DNA of 64,000 bases from Pseudomonas resinovorans NBRC 106553 (GCF_000412695.1 NC_021499.1:3720001-3784000), one strand, 5' to 3'. Shown: positions 17,878 through 27,494, counted from the first letter of the stretch. The notes: generated from the letters alone by a model not told the origin. Numbers and translations are program-made.

Positions 17878-19440
17878 ATGGCCACCGCCAGCGCATTCGT
17901 CGCCGTGAACATGAACCTCGCCGAGATCTGGGACGGCTACGTCACCGTCCAGACCAGCAACCAGATCCAGATCACCTACGGCGGCTACGTCCAGAACTAC
18001 TACGGCAGCTTCACCTACGACGGCTTCGGGCTGACGGGCGGCACGCTGACCTCCACCAACTACATCGAGTACGGGACGAAGGTCTACGAGATCACCGGCC
18101 TGAGCCTCAGCGCCCTGACGGTCGAGGCCTACATCGATGCCGCGGACATCGACAGCCTTTTCAACTACGCCTTCGCGGGCAACGACCGTCTCAACGGATC
18201 GAGCCAGAACGACACCCTCAGGGGTTTCAACGGCAATGATGTGCTCCTGGGCAACGGCGGCAACGACGCGCTGTACGGGGACGCCGGCAACGACAGCCTG
18301 AACGGTGGCGTGGGTGCCGACAACATGGTCGGCGACCTGGGCAACGACATCTACTACGTCGACAACGCCGCCGATGTGGTCTCGGAAACCAGCTCGGCCG
18401 GCGGGGTCGACACCGTCATTTCCAGCGTCAGCCGCGCCCTCGGCCTCAACCAGGAACACCTGACGCTCTCGGGCTCCGCCGCCATCAACGCCACCGGCAA
18501 TGGCCTGGCCAACACCCTCACCGGCAACGCGGCGGCCAACGTGCTCAATGGCGGCGTCGGCGCCGACACCATGGCTGGCGGCCTGGGCAACGACACCTAC
18601 TATGTCGACAACGCCGCCGATGTGGTCTCGGAAACCAGCGCGACCGGCGGCGTCGACACCGTCGTCTCCAGCGTCAGCCGTGCCCTCGGCCTCAACCAGG
18701 AGCACCTGACGCTCTCCGGCTCCGCCGCCATCAACGCCACCGGCAATGCACTGGCCAACACCCTTACCGGCAACGCTGCGGCCAACGTGCTCAACGGCAG
18801 CACCGGCGCCGACGTCATGAGCGGTGGCCTGGGCAACGACATCTACTACGTCGACAACGCCGCCGATGTGGTCTCGGAAACCAGCGCGACGGGCGGGATC
18901 GACACCATCGTTTCCAGCGTCAGCCGTGCCCTTGGCCTCAACCAGGAAAACCTCACGCTGTCCGGCACCGCCGCCATCAATGCCACCGGCAACACGCTTG
19001 CCAACAGCCTGACCGGCAACGCCGCCAACAATCTCCTGGATGGCGGCGTGGGCAACGACACGCTGTCCGGAGCCGCGGGCAACGACCGGCTGATCGGCGG
19101 CGCCGGCAAGGACAGCCTGACCGGTGGCGTGGGCAATGACATCTTCGCCTTCGGCAACCTGGCGGATACGGGACTGACCAGCACCACCTGGGACGTCATC
19201 ACCGACTTCACCCGTGGCGTCGACCGGATCGACCTCGCCGCCCTGGACGCCAATACCGCCACCCCGGCCAACGACGCCTTCACCACCGTCATCGGCAGTG
19301 CCAGTGCCTTTACGGCGGCAGGCCAGTTGAAGCTCAGCGGCGGCGTGCTCTATGGCAATACCGATGCCGATGCCACCGCCGAGTTCGCGATCCAGCTGGT
19401 CGGTGTCACCGCTGTGTCGACGGCGGACTTCGTCGCCTAG
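17878..19440 (+). CDS. RTX (hemolysin-type) calcium-binding repeat protein, type I secreted
   Basis: This 520-residue protein has a unique N-terminal part (about residues 1-95), RTX nonapeptides of the GGxGxDxUx type (for example GGNDALYGDAGNDSLNGG), and three 82-residue modules. Two final RTX blocks (about 385-425) precede a C-terminal region ending in ADFVA, a tail like the type I secretion signals of serralysin-type proteins. RTX repeats fold on Ca2+ outside the cell. No catalytic domain is recognised and no type I transporter is adjacent. ATG 17878 was chosen because AAGGA lies 8 bases upstream; an in-frame ATG at 17842 has no such site. Confidence 0.82.
   Translation: MATASAFVAVNMNLAEIWDGYVTVQTSNQIQITYGGYVQNYYGSFTYDGFGLTGGTLTSTNYIEYGTKVYEITGLSLSALTVEAYIDAADIDSLFNYAFAGNDRLNGSSQNDTLRGFNGNDVLLGNGGNDALYGDAGNDSLNGGVGADNMVGDLGNDIYYVDNAADVVSETSSAGGVDTVISSVSRALGLNQEHLTLSGSAAINATGNGLANTLTGNAAANVLNGGVGADTMAGGLGNDTYYVDNAADVVSETSATGGVDTVVSSVSRALGLNQEHLTLSGSAAINATGNALANTLTGNAAANVLNGSTGADVMSGGLGNDIYYVDNAADVVSETSATGGIDTIVSSVSRALGLNQENLTLSGTAAINATGNTLANSLTGNAANNLLDGGVGNDTLSGAAGNDRLIGGAGKDSLTGGVGNDIFAFGNLADTGLTSTTWDVITDFTRGVDRIDLAALDANTATPANDAFTTVIGSASAFTAAGQLKLSGGVLYGNTDADATAEFAIQLVGVTAVSTADFVA
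18352..19050 (+). repeat. Three in-frame tandem 246-bp repeats within the RTX gene
   Basis: Units start at 18352, 18598 and 18844, each opening with a YYVDNAADVVSETS block, exactly 246 bases (82 codons) apart. The third unit diverges near its end. The exact spacing and high nucleotide similarity indicate recent duplication and potential for copy-number change. Confidence 0.85.
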
Positions 19441-19451
19441 GAACACGGCCT

Positions 19452-19483
19452 GCGGGAACCAGGGGCAAGCCCCTGGTTCCCGC
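19452..19483. repeat. Strong inverted repeat after the RTX gene
   Basis: Arms of 15 bases (starting GCGGGAACCAGG) flank only AA, giving a long stable hairpin 12 bases after the RTX stop. There is no T-tract, so it may protect mRNA ends rather than terminate. Confidence 0.6.
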
Positions 19484-19526
19484 ACGCTTGCGCGATTCGC
19501 CTCTCCCCTCCCTCAAGCCGTCGAAT

Positions 19527-19551
19527 CCGAGCGCTCCACGCTCGGTGTTTT
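19527..19551 (+). terminator. Rho-independent terminator
   Basis: CCGAGCG/CGCTCGG with a 5-base loop is followed by TGTTTTC. It lies downstream of the RTX gene and its first hairpin. Confidence 0.6.
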
Positions 19552-19657
19552 CGCATGCGCATTGATTTCAGCGGGCCCGCGAAGCATTCCGGACGGTGGT
19601 TTCTGGCCGCGCCTGTGCGAAAATGGCGCCATTGCAAAAGTTGTTGCTGGAGACCGT

Positions 19658-20608
19658 ATGGAAATTCTGGATTACGAAGACAGCCTTGAGACCTACCTGG
19701 GCGGACTGAGCGGAAAAAAGATCACGATCGTCTCCGCCTTCGCCAGCGGCACCGAGCCCCTGGTCGACCTGCTGATCGAAAATGACAACCAGCTGGACAT
19801 CCTGGTCGGCACCATCAACTCGCTGACCGCGCCCGACTTCATCGAGCACTGCCTCAATGAAGCCAACCCGGACCTCGCCCTGTCGGTGGATTTCCGCTAC
19901 CAGGCCAGCGTGAACTGGAAGCTCTACCTGGTCGAACCGGACGTGGTGATAGTCGGCAGCGCCAACCTTACCCAGGTGGGCGTGAGCCTGGTGCGTGACA
20001 CCTGCACGGTGATCACCGACGCGGCCCTGTACGACGCCTACCTGGCCCGCGTCCAGGCGCTCAAGAGCATCGACGGCGTCCTGCCGTGCAGCCATTCCCA
20101 GGCGTTCGAGGATGCCCTGGACAGCTACAAGCAGAGCCACCGTCGCATGCAGGCGGGCCTCGCGCGTACCGCCGAGTACCTGGACAGCGAAGGCTGGCTG
20201 GGCGACGACACCAACCAGAGCATCCCGCTGTTCATCTGGTACAGCGACCACTCCCAGCAGTCCGAGGACGAGGCGCGCGATTACCTCAAGTCCAGCAGCG
20301 ATGGCGTGGCCTGGGACGACGTCCGCGAGTTCTTCACCTATGACTGCGCCGAAGGCGCCCTGCCCTACGAGGAAGGCGACGTGGTACTGACCGCGCGCTG
20401 CAACGGCTCGCACATCGGTTTCTACACCTTCGACCGCATCCTCTACCGCAGCGGCACCTACTACATCTACGCCTACCGCAAGAAGCGCTACACCCAGCCG
20501 TTCAAGCTCGATGGCGACAAGGAACTGCTCAAGGAAGCCATTCCGGTGTGGTACGAAGACGGCCGCACCGAGATCAACCGCGCCGATATCCTGCGGGTGC
20601 TGCCCTAA
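19658..20608 (+). CDS. Phospholipase D-fold protein with altered HKD motif
   Basis: This 316-residue protein has a single PLD-like motif. Where HxKx4Dx6GSxN is expected it reads NWKLYLVEPDVVIVGSAN (residues 86-103), so the catalytic His is Asn86 and the Asp is Glu93, while Lys88 and GSxN are kept. Intact relatives are phosphodiesterases or nucleases. Loss of the His suggests an inactive or altered enzyme, perhaps a nucleic-acid-binding module. The C-terminal half (about 170-316) is rich in aromatic and acidic residues with no named domain. GGAG lies 5 bases before the ATG. The gene is convergent with zapA. Confidence 0.65.
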   Translation: MEILDYEDSLETYLGGLSGKKITIVSAFASGTEPLVDLLIENDNQLDILVGTINSLTAPDFIEHCLNEANPDLALSVDFRYQASVNWKLYLVEPDVVIVGSANLTQVGVSLVRDTCTVITDAALYDAYLARVQALKSIDGVLPCSHSQAFEDALDSYKQSHRRMQAGLARTAEYLDSEGWLGDDTNQSIPLFIWYSDHSQQSEDEARDYLKSSSDGVAWDDVREFFTYDCAEGALPYEEGDVVLTARCNGSHIGFYTFDRILYRSGTYYIYAYRKKRYTQPFKLDGDKELLKEAIPVWYEDGRTEINRADILRVLP

Positions 20609-20621
20609 AGCCAGGCAAATG

Positions 20622-20698
20622 TAGGAGCGAATTCATTCGCGATGCGGAACCACGGGCCGCTCGCGGCCCTTCGCGAATGAATCAGCTCCTGCGACGAG
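20622..20698. repeat. Palindromic intergenic repeat (GAATTCATTCGC family)
   Basis: A GTAGGAGCGAATTCATTCGC arm and its near reverse complement flank a GC-rich hairpin between the convergent PLD-fold gene and zapA. Related single arms occur near 28663, 32941, 43819 and 62409. I see nothing else in 20609-20737, including no 6S RNA. Confidence 0.8.
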
Positions 20699-20737
20699 CC
20701 GGCCGTGCCATCCGGGAGCATCGAGCTCGGCCCTGGA

Positions 20738-21034
20738 TTAGGACGCGTTATCCAGCTGCGCGCGGATGCGCCGATTGAGCAGCGCCAGGCGCTGGGTGAC
20801 ATCGGCGTCGTCGGGAGGCGTATCGATGGCGCCCACCTGGCGCGCGCAGAGGTTCAACGCGGAAAGCACCACCAGTTCATTGGCGGTGACATAGGGGAAT
20901 TTCTTCTTGTTGGCGGCGATCTCCGCCTGCAGCATCGCGGCCGCATCCTGCAGCACCTGCTCCTCGCCTACGGGCGCCTTGATGCTGTACTCGCGCCCGA
21001 GGATGCGCAGCACGCGGACGCTGTCGGTGCTCAT
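20738..21034 (-). CDS. zapA: Cell division protein ZapA
   Basis: This 98-residue protein binds FtsZ at the septum and bundles protofilaments. It shows the ZapA layout: an N-terminal beta part (VRVLRILGREYSIKAP) followed by a long helix (VTANELVVLSALNLCARQV) forming the coiled coil. Its ATG overlaps the TGA of the upstream small coiled-coil gene (ATGA), the standard pair in Pseudomonas. The usual downstream 6S RNA and folate cyclo-ligase genes are not here. Confidence 0.9.
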   Translation of the reverse strand: MSTDSVRVLRILGREYSIKAPVGEEQVLQDAAAMLQAEIAANKKKFPYVTANELVVLSALNLCARQVGAIDTPPDDADVTQRLALLNRRIRAQLDNAS

Positions 21035-21261
21035 GCGCTGGCGCGGCTCTCGCTGACGCGGCGGACCAGGGCCTGCAGGCGCTCGGCGGTGGCGCTGCTC
21101 TTCTCTTCCTGCTCCATCATGGCCAGTTGCAGGCTGTCGTTGTCTTCGCGGGCCTTGCGCAGTTCGGCGCGGATGCGCGCGTTGTCGTCGGCGATGGCCT
21201 GGTTCTGTTGCAGCAGCTCGCTGACGAGCTCTTCCAGTTGTACGAGGGTGTTGTCCAGCAT
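21031..21261 (-). CDS. TIGR02449-family coiled-coil protein, ZapB-like partner of ZapA
   Basis: This 76-residue, almost wholly helical protein has heptads of Leu (LVQLEELVSELLQQNQAI). It belongs to the small family found directly upstream of zapA in pseudomonads and is translationally coupled to it by a 4-base overlap. A role in divisome assembly through ZapA is inferred from the pairing. Confidence 0.8.
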   Translation of the reverse strand: MLDNTLVQLEELVSELLQQNQAIADDNARIRAELRKAREDNDSLQLAMMEQEEKSSATAERLQALVRRVSESRASA

Positions 21262-21487
21262 GGTGGTCTCCCGGGCAGGTGTAAAAGGTCGCGGAGGATA
21301 AAGAATTACGCCCCCGCAAGCCAGGAATAATCGGACTGTTCGGACAGAATGTATGCTGTCGTTTCAATGGCTTAGGTAAAATTCTTCATGTCACTTCGGC
21401 AGTACGGCCACAAAATTGCCCCGGCAGCGCGAGCGTCATGATCACGGTTAGAATCACCCGGTGAAAAAGGGTTCCGAGGTTTCAGTG

Positions 21488-23851
21488 GTGGAGTTGCAGC
21501 AGGGGTTCGTCCTGACCCGGCATTGGCGGGACACGCCCGAGGGGACGGAAGTCGAATTCTGGTTGGCCACCGACGCCGGCCCGCGACAGGTACGCCTGCC
21601 GCCACAGACCCCGGTGGCGTTCATTCCCGCCGAACAACGCGAACGCGCCGAGGCCTTGCTGCGCGGCGAACGTGACGTGGAGCTGCGCCCCCTGGCCCTG
21701 TGCGACTTCCGCCACCGTCCGGTGCTGGGCCTGTACTGCAAGCACCAGCGCCAGCTGATGCGTCTGGACAAGGCCCTGCGCAAGGCCGGCGTGGAGCTGT
21801 TCGAGGCTGATGTGCGCCCGCCTGAGCGCTACCTGATGGAGCGTTTCATCACCGCGCCGGTGCTCTTCGGCGGCACCCCGGATGGCAACGGCCTGCTGCT
21901 GGACGCCCAGCTCAAGCCCGCCCCCGACTACCGCCCGCAGCTCAAGCTGGTGTCCCTGGACATCGAAACCACCGAGCGCGGCGAGCTCTACTCCATCGCC
22001 CTGGAAGGCTGCGGCCAGCGCCAGGTCTACATGCTCGGCCCGGCCAACGGCGACGCCGGCGAGCTCGACTTCCAGCTCGACTACCGCGACAACCGCGCCG
22101 AGCTGCTGCAGGCGTTGAACCAGTGGCTGGCCGAGCACGACCCGGACGCCATCATCGGCTGGAACCTGGTGCAGTTCGACCTGCGGGTGCTCCAGGCCCA
22201 CGCCGAGCAGCTCAAGGTTCCACTGCTGCTGGGCCGGGGCGGCGACCCCATGGGCTGGCGCGAGCACGGCAGCGGCAACAACCACTACTTCGCCGAGGCA
22301 GCCGGACGGCTGATCATCGACGGCATCGAAGCCCTGCGCTCGGCCACCTGGAGCTTCCCCTCCTTCAGCCTCGAAAGCGTGGCCCAGACGCTGCTCGGCG
22401 AAGGCAAGGCGATCGACACGCCCTACCAGCGCATGGACGAGATCAACCGCATGTTCGCCGAGGACAAGCCCGCCCTGGCGCGCTACAACCTCAAGGACTG
22501 CGAGCTGGTCACGCGTATCTTCGACAAGACCGAGCTGCTGCACTTCCTGCTGGAGCGCGCCACGGTCACGGGCCTGGCCACCGACCGCAGCGGCGGCTCA
22601 GTGGCCGCCTTCACCCACCTCTACATGCCGCTGATGCACCGCCAGGGCTTCGTCGCCCCCAACCTCGGCGACAAGGTCCCCGAGGCCAGCCCCGGCGGCT
22701 TCGTCATGGACTCGCGCCCGGGCCTCTACGAATCGGTGCTGGTACTGGACTACAAGAGCCTCTACCCGTCGATCATCCGCAGCTTCCTGATCGACCCGGT
22801 GGGCCTGATCGAAGGGCTGCGCCAACCGGACGACGAACACTCGGTACCGGGCTTTCGCGGCGCGCGCTTCTCCCGCACCCGGCACAGCCTGCCGGCCATC
22901 GTCTCGCGGGTCTGGGAGGGCCGCGAGGCCGCCAAGCGCGACGGCAACAAGGCACTCTCCCAGGCGCTCAAAATCATCATGAACGCCTTCTACGGCGTGC
23001 TCGGCTCCAGTGGCTGCCGCTTCTTCGACACGCGCCTGGCCTCCTCCATCACCATGCGCGGCCACGAGATCATGCGCCGCACCCGCGAGCTGATCGAGGC
23101 CGAGGGCTACGCCGTGATCTACGGCGACACCGACTCCACCTTCGTCTGGCTCAAGCGCGCCCACGCCGAGGAAGACGCCGCGCAGATCGGCCGCCACCTG
23201 GTGCGCCAGGTCAACCAGTGGTGGCGCGAACACCTGGCCCAGGAATACGGCCTGGAAAGCGCCCTGGAACTGCAGTTCGAGACCCACTACCAGCGCTTCC
23301 TGATGCCCACCATCCGCGGCGCCGAGGAAGGCAGCAAGAAGCGCTACGCGGGCCTGGTGGTTCGTGCCGACGGCAGCCACGAGATGGTCTACAAGGGCCT
23401 GGAGACCGTGCGCACCGACTGGTCGCCCCTGGCCCAGCGCTTCCAGCAGGAGCTCTACCAGCGCATCTTCAATCGCCAGTCCTACCAGGACTACGTGCGC
23501 GAGTACGTGCGTCAGACCCTGGCCGGCGAGCTGGACGAGCTGCTGGTGTACCGCAAGCGCCTGCGCCGGCAGCTCGACGACTACACCCGCAACGTCCCGC
23601 CCCACGTGCGCGCCGCGCGCATGGCCGACGACTACAACGACCGCCAGGGCCGGCCGCGCCAGTACCAGAATGGCGGCTGGATCAGCTACCTGATCACCCT
23701 GAACGGCCCCGAGCCGCTGGAAACCCGCAGCTCGGCCATCGACTACGACCACTACCTGACCCGCCAGCTGCAACCGGTGGCCGACGCCATCCTGCCCTTC
23801 GTGGGGGATGACTTCCTGTCGCTGATCGACCGGCAGATGGCGTTGTTCTAG
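21488..23851 (+). CDS. polB: DNA polymerase II (family B)
   Basis: This 787-residue polymerase for DNA repair and replication restart has a 3-5 exonuclease (DIETT at Asp158; YNLKDC) and a family B palm. The palm shows motif [10 protein letters not shown] (Asp421) and motif C YGDTDS (Asp547, Asp549). Length is close to the E. coli enzyme (783). GTG 21488 was preferred over GTG 21461 because GAGG lies 8 bases before it and the N-terminus then aligns as [12 protein letters not shown] with the E. coli start. I find no CTG-N10-CAG LexA box in the 226-base divergent region, which is unusual for an SOS polymerase. Confidence 0.93.
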   Translation: MELQQGFVLTRHWRDTPEGTEVEFWLATDAGPRQVRLPPQTPVAFIPAEQRERAEALLRGERDVELRPLALCDFRHRPVLGLYCKHQRQLMRLDKALRKAGVELFEADVRPPERYLMERFITAPVLFGGTPDGNGLLLDAQLKPAPDYRPQLKLVSLDIETTERGELYSIALEGCGQRQVYMLGPANGDAGELDFQLDYRDNRAELLQALNQWLAEHDPDAIIGWNLVQFDLRVLQAHAEQLKVPLLLGRGGDPMGWREHGSGNNHYFAEAAGRLIIDGIEALRSATWSFPSFSLESVAQTLLGEGKAIDTPYQRMDEINRMFAEDKPALARYNLKDCELVTRIFDKTELLHFLLERATVTGLATDRSGGSVAAFTHLYMPLMHRQGFVAPNLGDKVPEASPGGFVMDSRPGLYESVLVLDYKSLYPSIIRSFLIDPVGLIEGLRQPDDEHSVPGFRGARFSRTRHSLPAIVSRVWEGREAAKRDGNKALSQALKIIMNAFYGVLGSSGCRFFDTRLASSITMRGHEIMRRTRELIEAEGYAVIYGDTDSTFVWLKRAHAEEDAAQIGRHLVRQVNQWWREHLAQEYGLESALELQFETHYQRFLMPTIRGAEEGSKKRYAGLVVRADGSHEMVYKGLETVRTDWSPLAQRFQQELYQRIFNRQSYQDYVREYVRQTLAGELDELLVYRKRLRRQLDDYTRNVPPHVRAARMADDYNDRQGRPRQYQNGGWISYLITLNGPEPLETRSSAIDYDHYLTRQLQPVADAILPFVGDDFLSLIDRQMALF

Positions 23852-23883
23852 AGGGCGATGGGGTTTCGCGCGGGCTACGAATC

Positions 23884-24031
23884 GATGGGTATCGCTTCGC
23901 TCAACCCATCCTACGGAAGCAGCTCCCCGTGGCACCGTAGGATGGGTTGAGGAACGAAACCCATGCGGACCGTGGCTGATGGGTATCGCAAGTCCGTAGG
24001 GTGGATGGCGCTTTTCCATCCACCAGCGGTG
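23884..24031. repeat. Cluster of three palindromic repeat arms
   Basis: One arm of the GTAGGATGGGTTGAG family runs 23884-23915 and an opposed arm 23937-23968. A GGTGGATGG-type hairpin (GGTGGATGG/CCATCCACC) follows at 23996-24031. They fill the gap between the convergent polB and response-regulator genes. Confidence 0.8.
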
Positions 24032-24038
24032 CAGTGTC

Positions 24039-24671
24039 TCAGATGGAAATCAGCCCATGCTCCAGGGCGTATTTCACCAGGGCGGCGGGGGTGTCGATGT
24101 TGAGCTTGCGGCGGATGCTCAGGCGGTAGGTCTCCACCGTGCGCACGCTGATATCCAGCTCGCGGGCCACTTCCTTGTTGTTCAGGCCCCGGGCGAGCAT
24201 CGACAGCACTTGCAGTTCGCGCGGGGTCAGCTCGTTCTCGTCGCGGCTGTTGGTGGCCAGCTTGCGGGCGATTTCCGGGCTGTAGAAGCTGCCGCCGGCG
24301 ACTATCGCCTCGATGGCGGCGATCAGCTCCTGGGACGGCGCGTTCTTCAGCACGTAGCCGAAGGCGCCGGCGTTGATGGAGGTGCGCACGTACTCCTGGT
24401 TGTCGTACATGCTCAGGATCAGGATCTTGATGCCCGGATAGAGGCCGCACAGCTTGCGCGTCAGCTCCAGGCCGTTCATGTCCTTGAGGCCAACGTCCAC
24501 CAGCAGCAGGTCCAGCTCGGTGGTCGCCACCAGGGCCAGGGCTTCGGCGCCCGACTCGGCCTGGGCCACCACCTCGAAGTGCGGCAAGGCGGACAGCAGC
24601 GATTTCACGCCATCGCGCACCAGCACATGGTCGTCGATCAGCGCGATTCTGATCGGGTAGGCAACACTCAT
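24039..24671 (-). CDS. NarL/LuxR-type response regulator
   Basis: This 210-residue regulator has a receiver domain (phospho-acceptor Asp59 in LLLVDVGLKD, Lys in YVLKNAP) and a C-terminal LuxR helix-turn-helix (LTPRELQVLSMLARGLNNKEVARELDIS). It lies directly downstream of the sensor kinase gene (34-base gap) and is its probable partner. Likely targets are the divergent porin gene and perhaps cstA, by context. Confidence 0.9.
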   Translation of the reverse strand: MSVAYPIRIALIDDHVLVRDGVKSLLSALPHFEVVAQAESGAEALALVATTELDLLLVDVGLKDMNGLELTRKLCGLYPGIKILILSMYDNQEYVRTSINAGAFGYVLKNAPSQELIAAIEAIVAGGSFYSPEIARKLATNSRDENELTPRELQVLSMLARGLNNKEVARELDISVRTVETYRLSIRRKLNIDTPAALVKYALEHGLISI

Positions 24672-24705
24672 GACGGCCCCTTGGTTCGGTTGAAGGTCGA
24701 GCCGA

Positions 24706-26046
24706 TCAAGCTCTGGGAATTTCGACCTGCAATTCCGTGCGGCCGTTAGAGGAGGAGATGGCGAAGGTCCCGCGATGATGGTCGACCCGCTCCCTGATAT
24801 TGCGCAGGCCGATGCCGTGGCTTCTGTCCAGCAGGCCGGGGTCGAACCCAACCCCGTTGTCCTCGACCCGCAGCGTGATGGCGCGCGGCGAAATGGAAAG
24901 CGAAATTATAGCGGCGCTGGCCTCTGAATGGCGTTCGATGTTGGTCAGGGCCTCCTGGATGATTCGGAACAGCGTGACCGATACATCCTTATCCACCTCT
25001 GCGTCATCCAGCCCGCACTCGTACTGAGTACGGATGGTCGTGCGCTGCTCGAACTCGCGCACCAGCTGGTCGATGGCCGGCGACAGGCCGAGGGTATCCA
25101 GCAGCGAGGGCCGCAGGTCGTGGGAGATGCGGCGGATCTCGCCGATGGCCTCGCCCAGGCGCGCTGTGCCCGCCCGCAGGTTGTCCAGCCCCCTGCCCCG
25201 CCCGCTCTCCAGCTCCAGGCTGGCCAGCTCGAACTGGAACTTGATCGACACCAGCTGCTGGCTGATACCGTCGTGCAGTTCGCGGGACACCCGCGAGCGC
25301 TCCTCTTCCTGCAGGTGCACGATGCGCTGGTTGAGCGCCGACAGCTTGCGGTCGGCCAGGCGCTGCTCGGTGAAGTTCAGCATCAGGCCGCCGGAGAACA
25401 CCACCAGCACGGCGATCAGCGCGAAGGACGCGATCGCCAGCACGGTTGTCAGCACCCCGCTGGCCACTTCCTGGCGGGACTTGTGGGTCGCCACTTCGAC
25501 GTCGTCGATGTAGATGCCGGTGCCCAGCATCCAGCCCCAGCGCTCCAGCATCACCACGTAGGAGAGCTTTTCGGTGACCTGCCCGGTGGAGGGCTTTTCC
25601 CAGGTGTAGAGCTGGAAGCCATCGCCGCTCTCGGCGCTTTTCAGCAGCGCCTGGATCACCGGCAGGCCGTTCTTGTCCTTCATCCCGATGAGCTCCTTGC
25701 CCACCAGGTCGGCCTGGCGCGGGTGCATCAGGCTCTTGCCGTGGCTGTCGTAGACGAAGAAGTAGCCGTCCAGGCCAAAGCTCGCCCGCGCCAGCATGTT
25801 CAGCGCCTGCTGGCGCGCCTGTTCGTCGTCGCGGCCGCTCTGGTACAGCGGCGCGATCAGGCTCAGGGCCAGCTCCAGGTAGTTTTTCAGCTCCGCCTGC
25901 TTGGCGGCCATGATGCTGCTCTCCACCAGTTTCGCCTGCTGCTCTTCCAGCTTGCGGCTCTGGGCGAACACCAGCACGCAGATGAACAGCACCGACACGA
26001 TGAGGGGCAGGACGCTGAGCGTCACGATCTTGTACTTGAGTTGCAT
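24706..26046 (-). CDS. Cache-domain sensor histidine kinase (HisKA_3 type)
   Basis: This 446-residue membrane kinase has TM1 (about 8-28), a periplasmic single-Cache domain (about 35-190, with GLDGYFFVYDSHGKSLMHPR), TM2 (about 197-222), a HisKA_3 dimerisation helix and a HATPase domain. The phospho-acceptor is His258 in RELHDGISQQ, and DNGVGFDP marks the ATPase. Cache domains of this kind often bind small carboxylates. Paired with the LuxR-type regulator and facing an OprD-type porin, it probably senses a nutrient the porin imports. A second ATG 12 bases upstream is possible. Confidence 0.88.
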   Translation of the reverse strand: MQLKYKIVTLSVLPLIVSVLFICVLVFAQSRKLEEQQAKLVESSIMAAKQAELKNYLELALSLIAPLYQSGRDDEQARQQALNMLARASFGLDGYFFVYDSHGKSLMHPRQADLVGKELIGMKDKNGLPVIQALLKSAESGDGFQLYTWEKPSTGQVTEKLSYVVMLERWGWMLGTGIYIDDVEVATHKSRQEVASGVLTTVLAIASFALIAVLVVFSGGLMLNFTEQRLADRKLSALNQRIVHLQEEERSRVSRELHDGISQQLVSIKFQFELASLELESGRGRGLDNLRAGTARLGEAIGEIRRISHDLRPSLLDTLGLSPAIDQLVREFEQRTTIRTQYECGLDDAEVDKDVSVTLFRIIQEALTNIERHSEASAAIISLSISPRAITLRVEDNGVGFDPGLLDRSHGIGLRNIRERVDHHRGTFAISSSNGRTELQVEIPRA

Positions 26047-26198
26047 GGTCACTCGCATCAAAGCGCGCCCGAGCCGTGGCTCGGTAGTTCTACGCACCCG
26101 AGGTCGGTAGAACAGCGCATATCAAAGGGCCGCTCGGCCGTGAATAGTTGCCCGGTCGCGCCGGCCAGCTGGTTGGCTGGCCATTCAACCGTTTCCAC

Positions 26199-26206
26199 AA
26201 TAACAA
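26199..26206 (+). promoter_or_regulatory. Crc/Hfq CA motif overlapping the porin ribosome-binding site
   Basis: AATAACAA fits the AAnAAnAA catabolite-repression motif bound by Hfq and Crc in pseudomonads and abuts the AAGAG Shine-Dalgarno of the porin. Position is right for translational repression; the function is inferred. Confidence 0.5.
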
Positions 26207-26216
26207 GAGTACGACC

Positions 26217-27485
26217 ATGTTCCGTCCTACCCGTCTTTCTTCCTCACTGCTCCTGCTCACCGGTACCGCCATCGGTGTCGCCAGCCCTGTCCAGGCCGAG
26301 TTCATCAACGACAGCAAGGCCAGCCTGGAACTGCGCAACTTCTACTTCAACCGCGACTTCCGCCAGGAAAACGCCCCCCAGTCCAAGGCCGAAGAATGGG
26401 CCCAGGGCTTCCTCCTGCGTTATGAGTCCGGCTTCACCGAAGGCACCGTCGGCGTGGGCGTCGACGCCATCGGCCTGCTCGGCGTCAAGCTCGACTCCAG
26501 CCCCGACCGCAGCGGCACCGGCCTGCTCAAGCGCGACCGCGAAACCGGCCGCGCCCAGGACGAATACGGCGAACTCGGCGCCACCGTCAAACTGCGCGCC
26601 TCCAAGAGCGTGCTCAAGGTCGGCACCCTGATGCCCAAGCTGCCGGTCGTCCAGTACAACGACTCGCGCCTGCTGCCGCAGACCTTCCAGGGTGGCCACC
26701 TGAACTCCATGGAGATCGACGGCCTGACCTTCGACGCCGGCCGCCTCAACCGGGTCAACCAGCGCGACTCCTCCAACAACGAGGCCATGACCATCACCAG
26801 CGGCGCCGCCCGCGCCATCAGCTTCCGCAGCGGCACCACTAGCGACGAGTTCAACTTCGGCGGCGCCAGCTACAAGTGGAACGACAGCCTCACCACCGCC
26901 TACCACTACGGCGAGCTGGAAGACTTCTACAAGCAGCACTTCCTCAGTGCCGTGCACATCCTGCCGCTGGGCGACAAACAGTCCCTCAAGAGCGATATCC
27001 GCTTTGCCCGCTCCACCGACGATGGCTCCAGCAACGTCGACAACAAGGCCTTCGGCGCCATGTTCACCTACGCCCTCGGCGGCCACGCGTTCGGCCTCGG
27101 CTACCAGAACATGAGCGGCGACACCGGCTTCGCCTACATCAACGGGACCGACCCCTTCCTGGTCAACTACGTGCAGATCGGCGACTTCGCCAACAAGGAC
27201 GAGAAGTCCTGGCAGGCCCGCTACGACTACAACTTCGCCAGCATCGGCATCCCCGGCCTGACCTTCATGACCCGCTACCTGACCGGCGACAACATCGACC
27301 TGGGCGCCGGTCGCTCCGATGGCAAGGAATGGGAACGCAACATGGACATCGCCTACGTCTTCCAGGACGGCCCGCTGAAGAACTTCGGCGTCAAATGGCG
27401 CAACGCCACGGTGCGCACCAGCAACTTCGGCAGCGACATCGACGAGAACCGCCTGATCCTCAGCTACGTGCTGCCGCTCTGGTAA
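26217..27485 (+). CDS. OprD-family outer membrane porin
   Basis: This 422-residue protein has a signal peptide ending near PVQAEF and the conserved opening of OprD porins (LELRNFYFNRDFRQ). Alternating beta strands run to a terminal aromatic residue (LPLW). OprD-type 18-strand channels admit amino acids, aromatic or other carboxylates. It is divergent from the two-component system across about 170 bases. ATG 26217 was chosen because it begins the signal peptide and follows AAGAG. Substrate unknown. Confidence 0.9.
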   Translation: MFRPTRLSSSLLLLTGTAIGVASPVQAEFINDSKASLELRNFYFNRDFRQENAPQSKAEEWAQGFLLRYESGFTEGTVGVGVDAIGLLGVKLDSSPDRSGTGLLKRDRETGRAQDEYGELGATVKLRASKSVLKVGTLMPKLPVVQYNDSRLLPQTFQGGHLNSMEIDGLTFDAGRLNRVNQRDSSNNEAMTITSGAARAISFRSGTTSDEFNFGGASYKWNDSLTTAYHYGELEDFYKQHFLSAVHILPLGDKQSLKSDIRFARSTDDGSSNVDNKAFGAMFTYALGGHAFGLGYQNMSGDTGFAYINGTDPFLVNYVQIGDFANKDEKSWQARYDYNFASIGIPGLTFMTRYLTGDNIDLGAGRSDGKEWERNMDIAYVFQDGPLKNFGVKWRNATVRTSNFGSDIDENRLILSYVLPLW

Positions 27486-27494
27486 CAGCCGCCA

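Noticed and set aside
20609..20737. 6S RNA next to zapA
   Set aside because: The gap is only 129 bases and consists of a palindromic repeat; no 6S-like long hairpin with a central bubble.
21262..21487. LexA box for DNA polymerase II
   Set aside because: CTGTTCGGACAG near 21338 looks similar but has CTG and CAG only six bases apart instead of ten; no other candidate was found.
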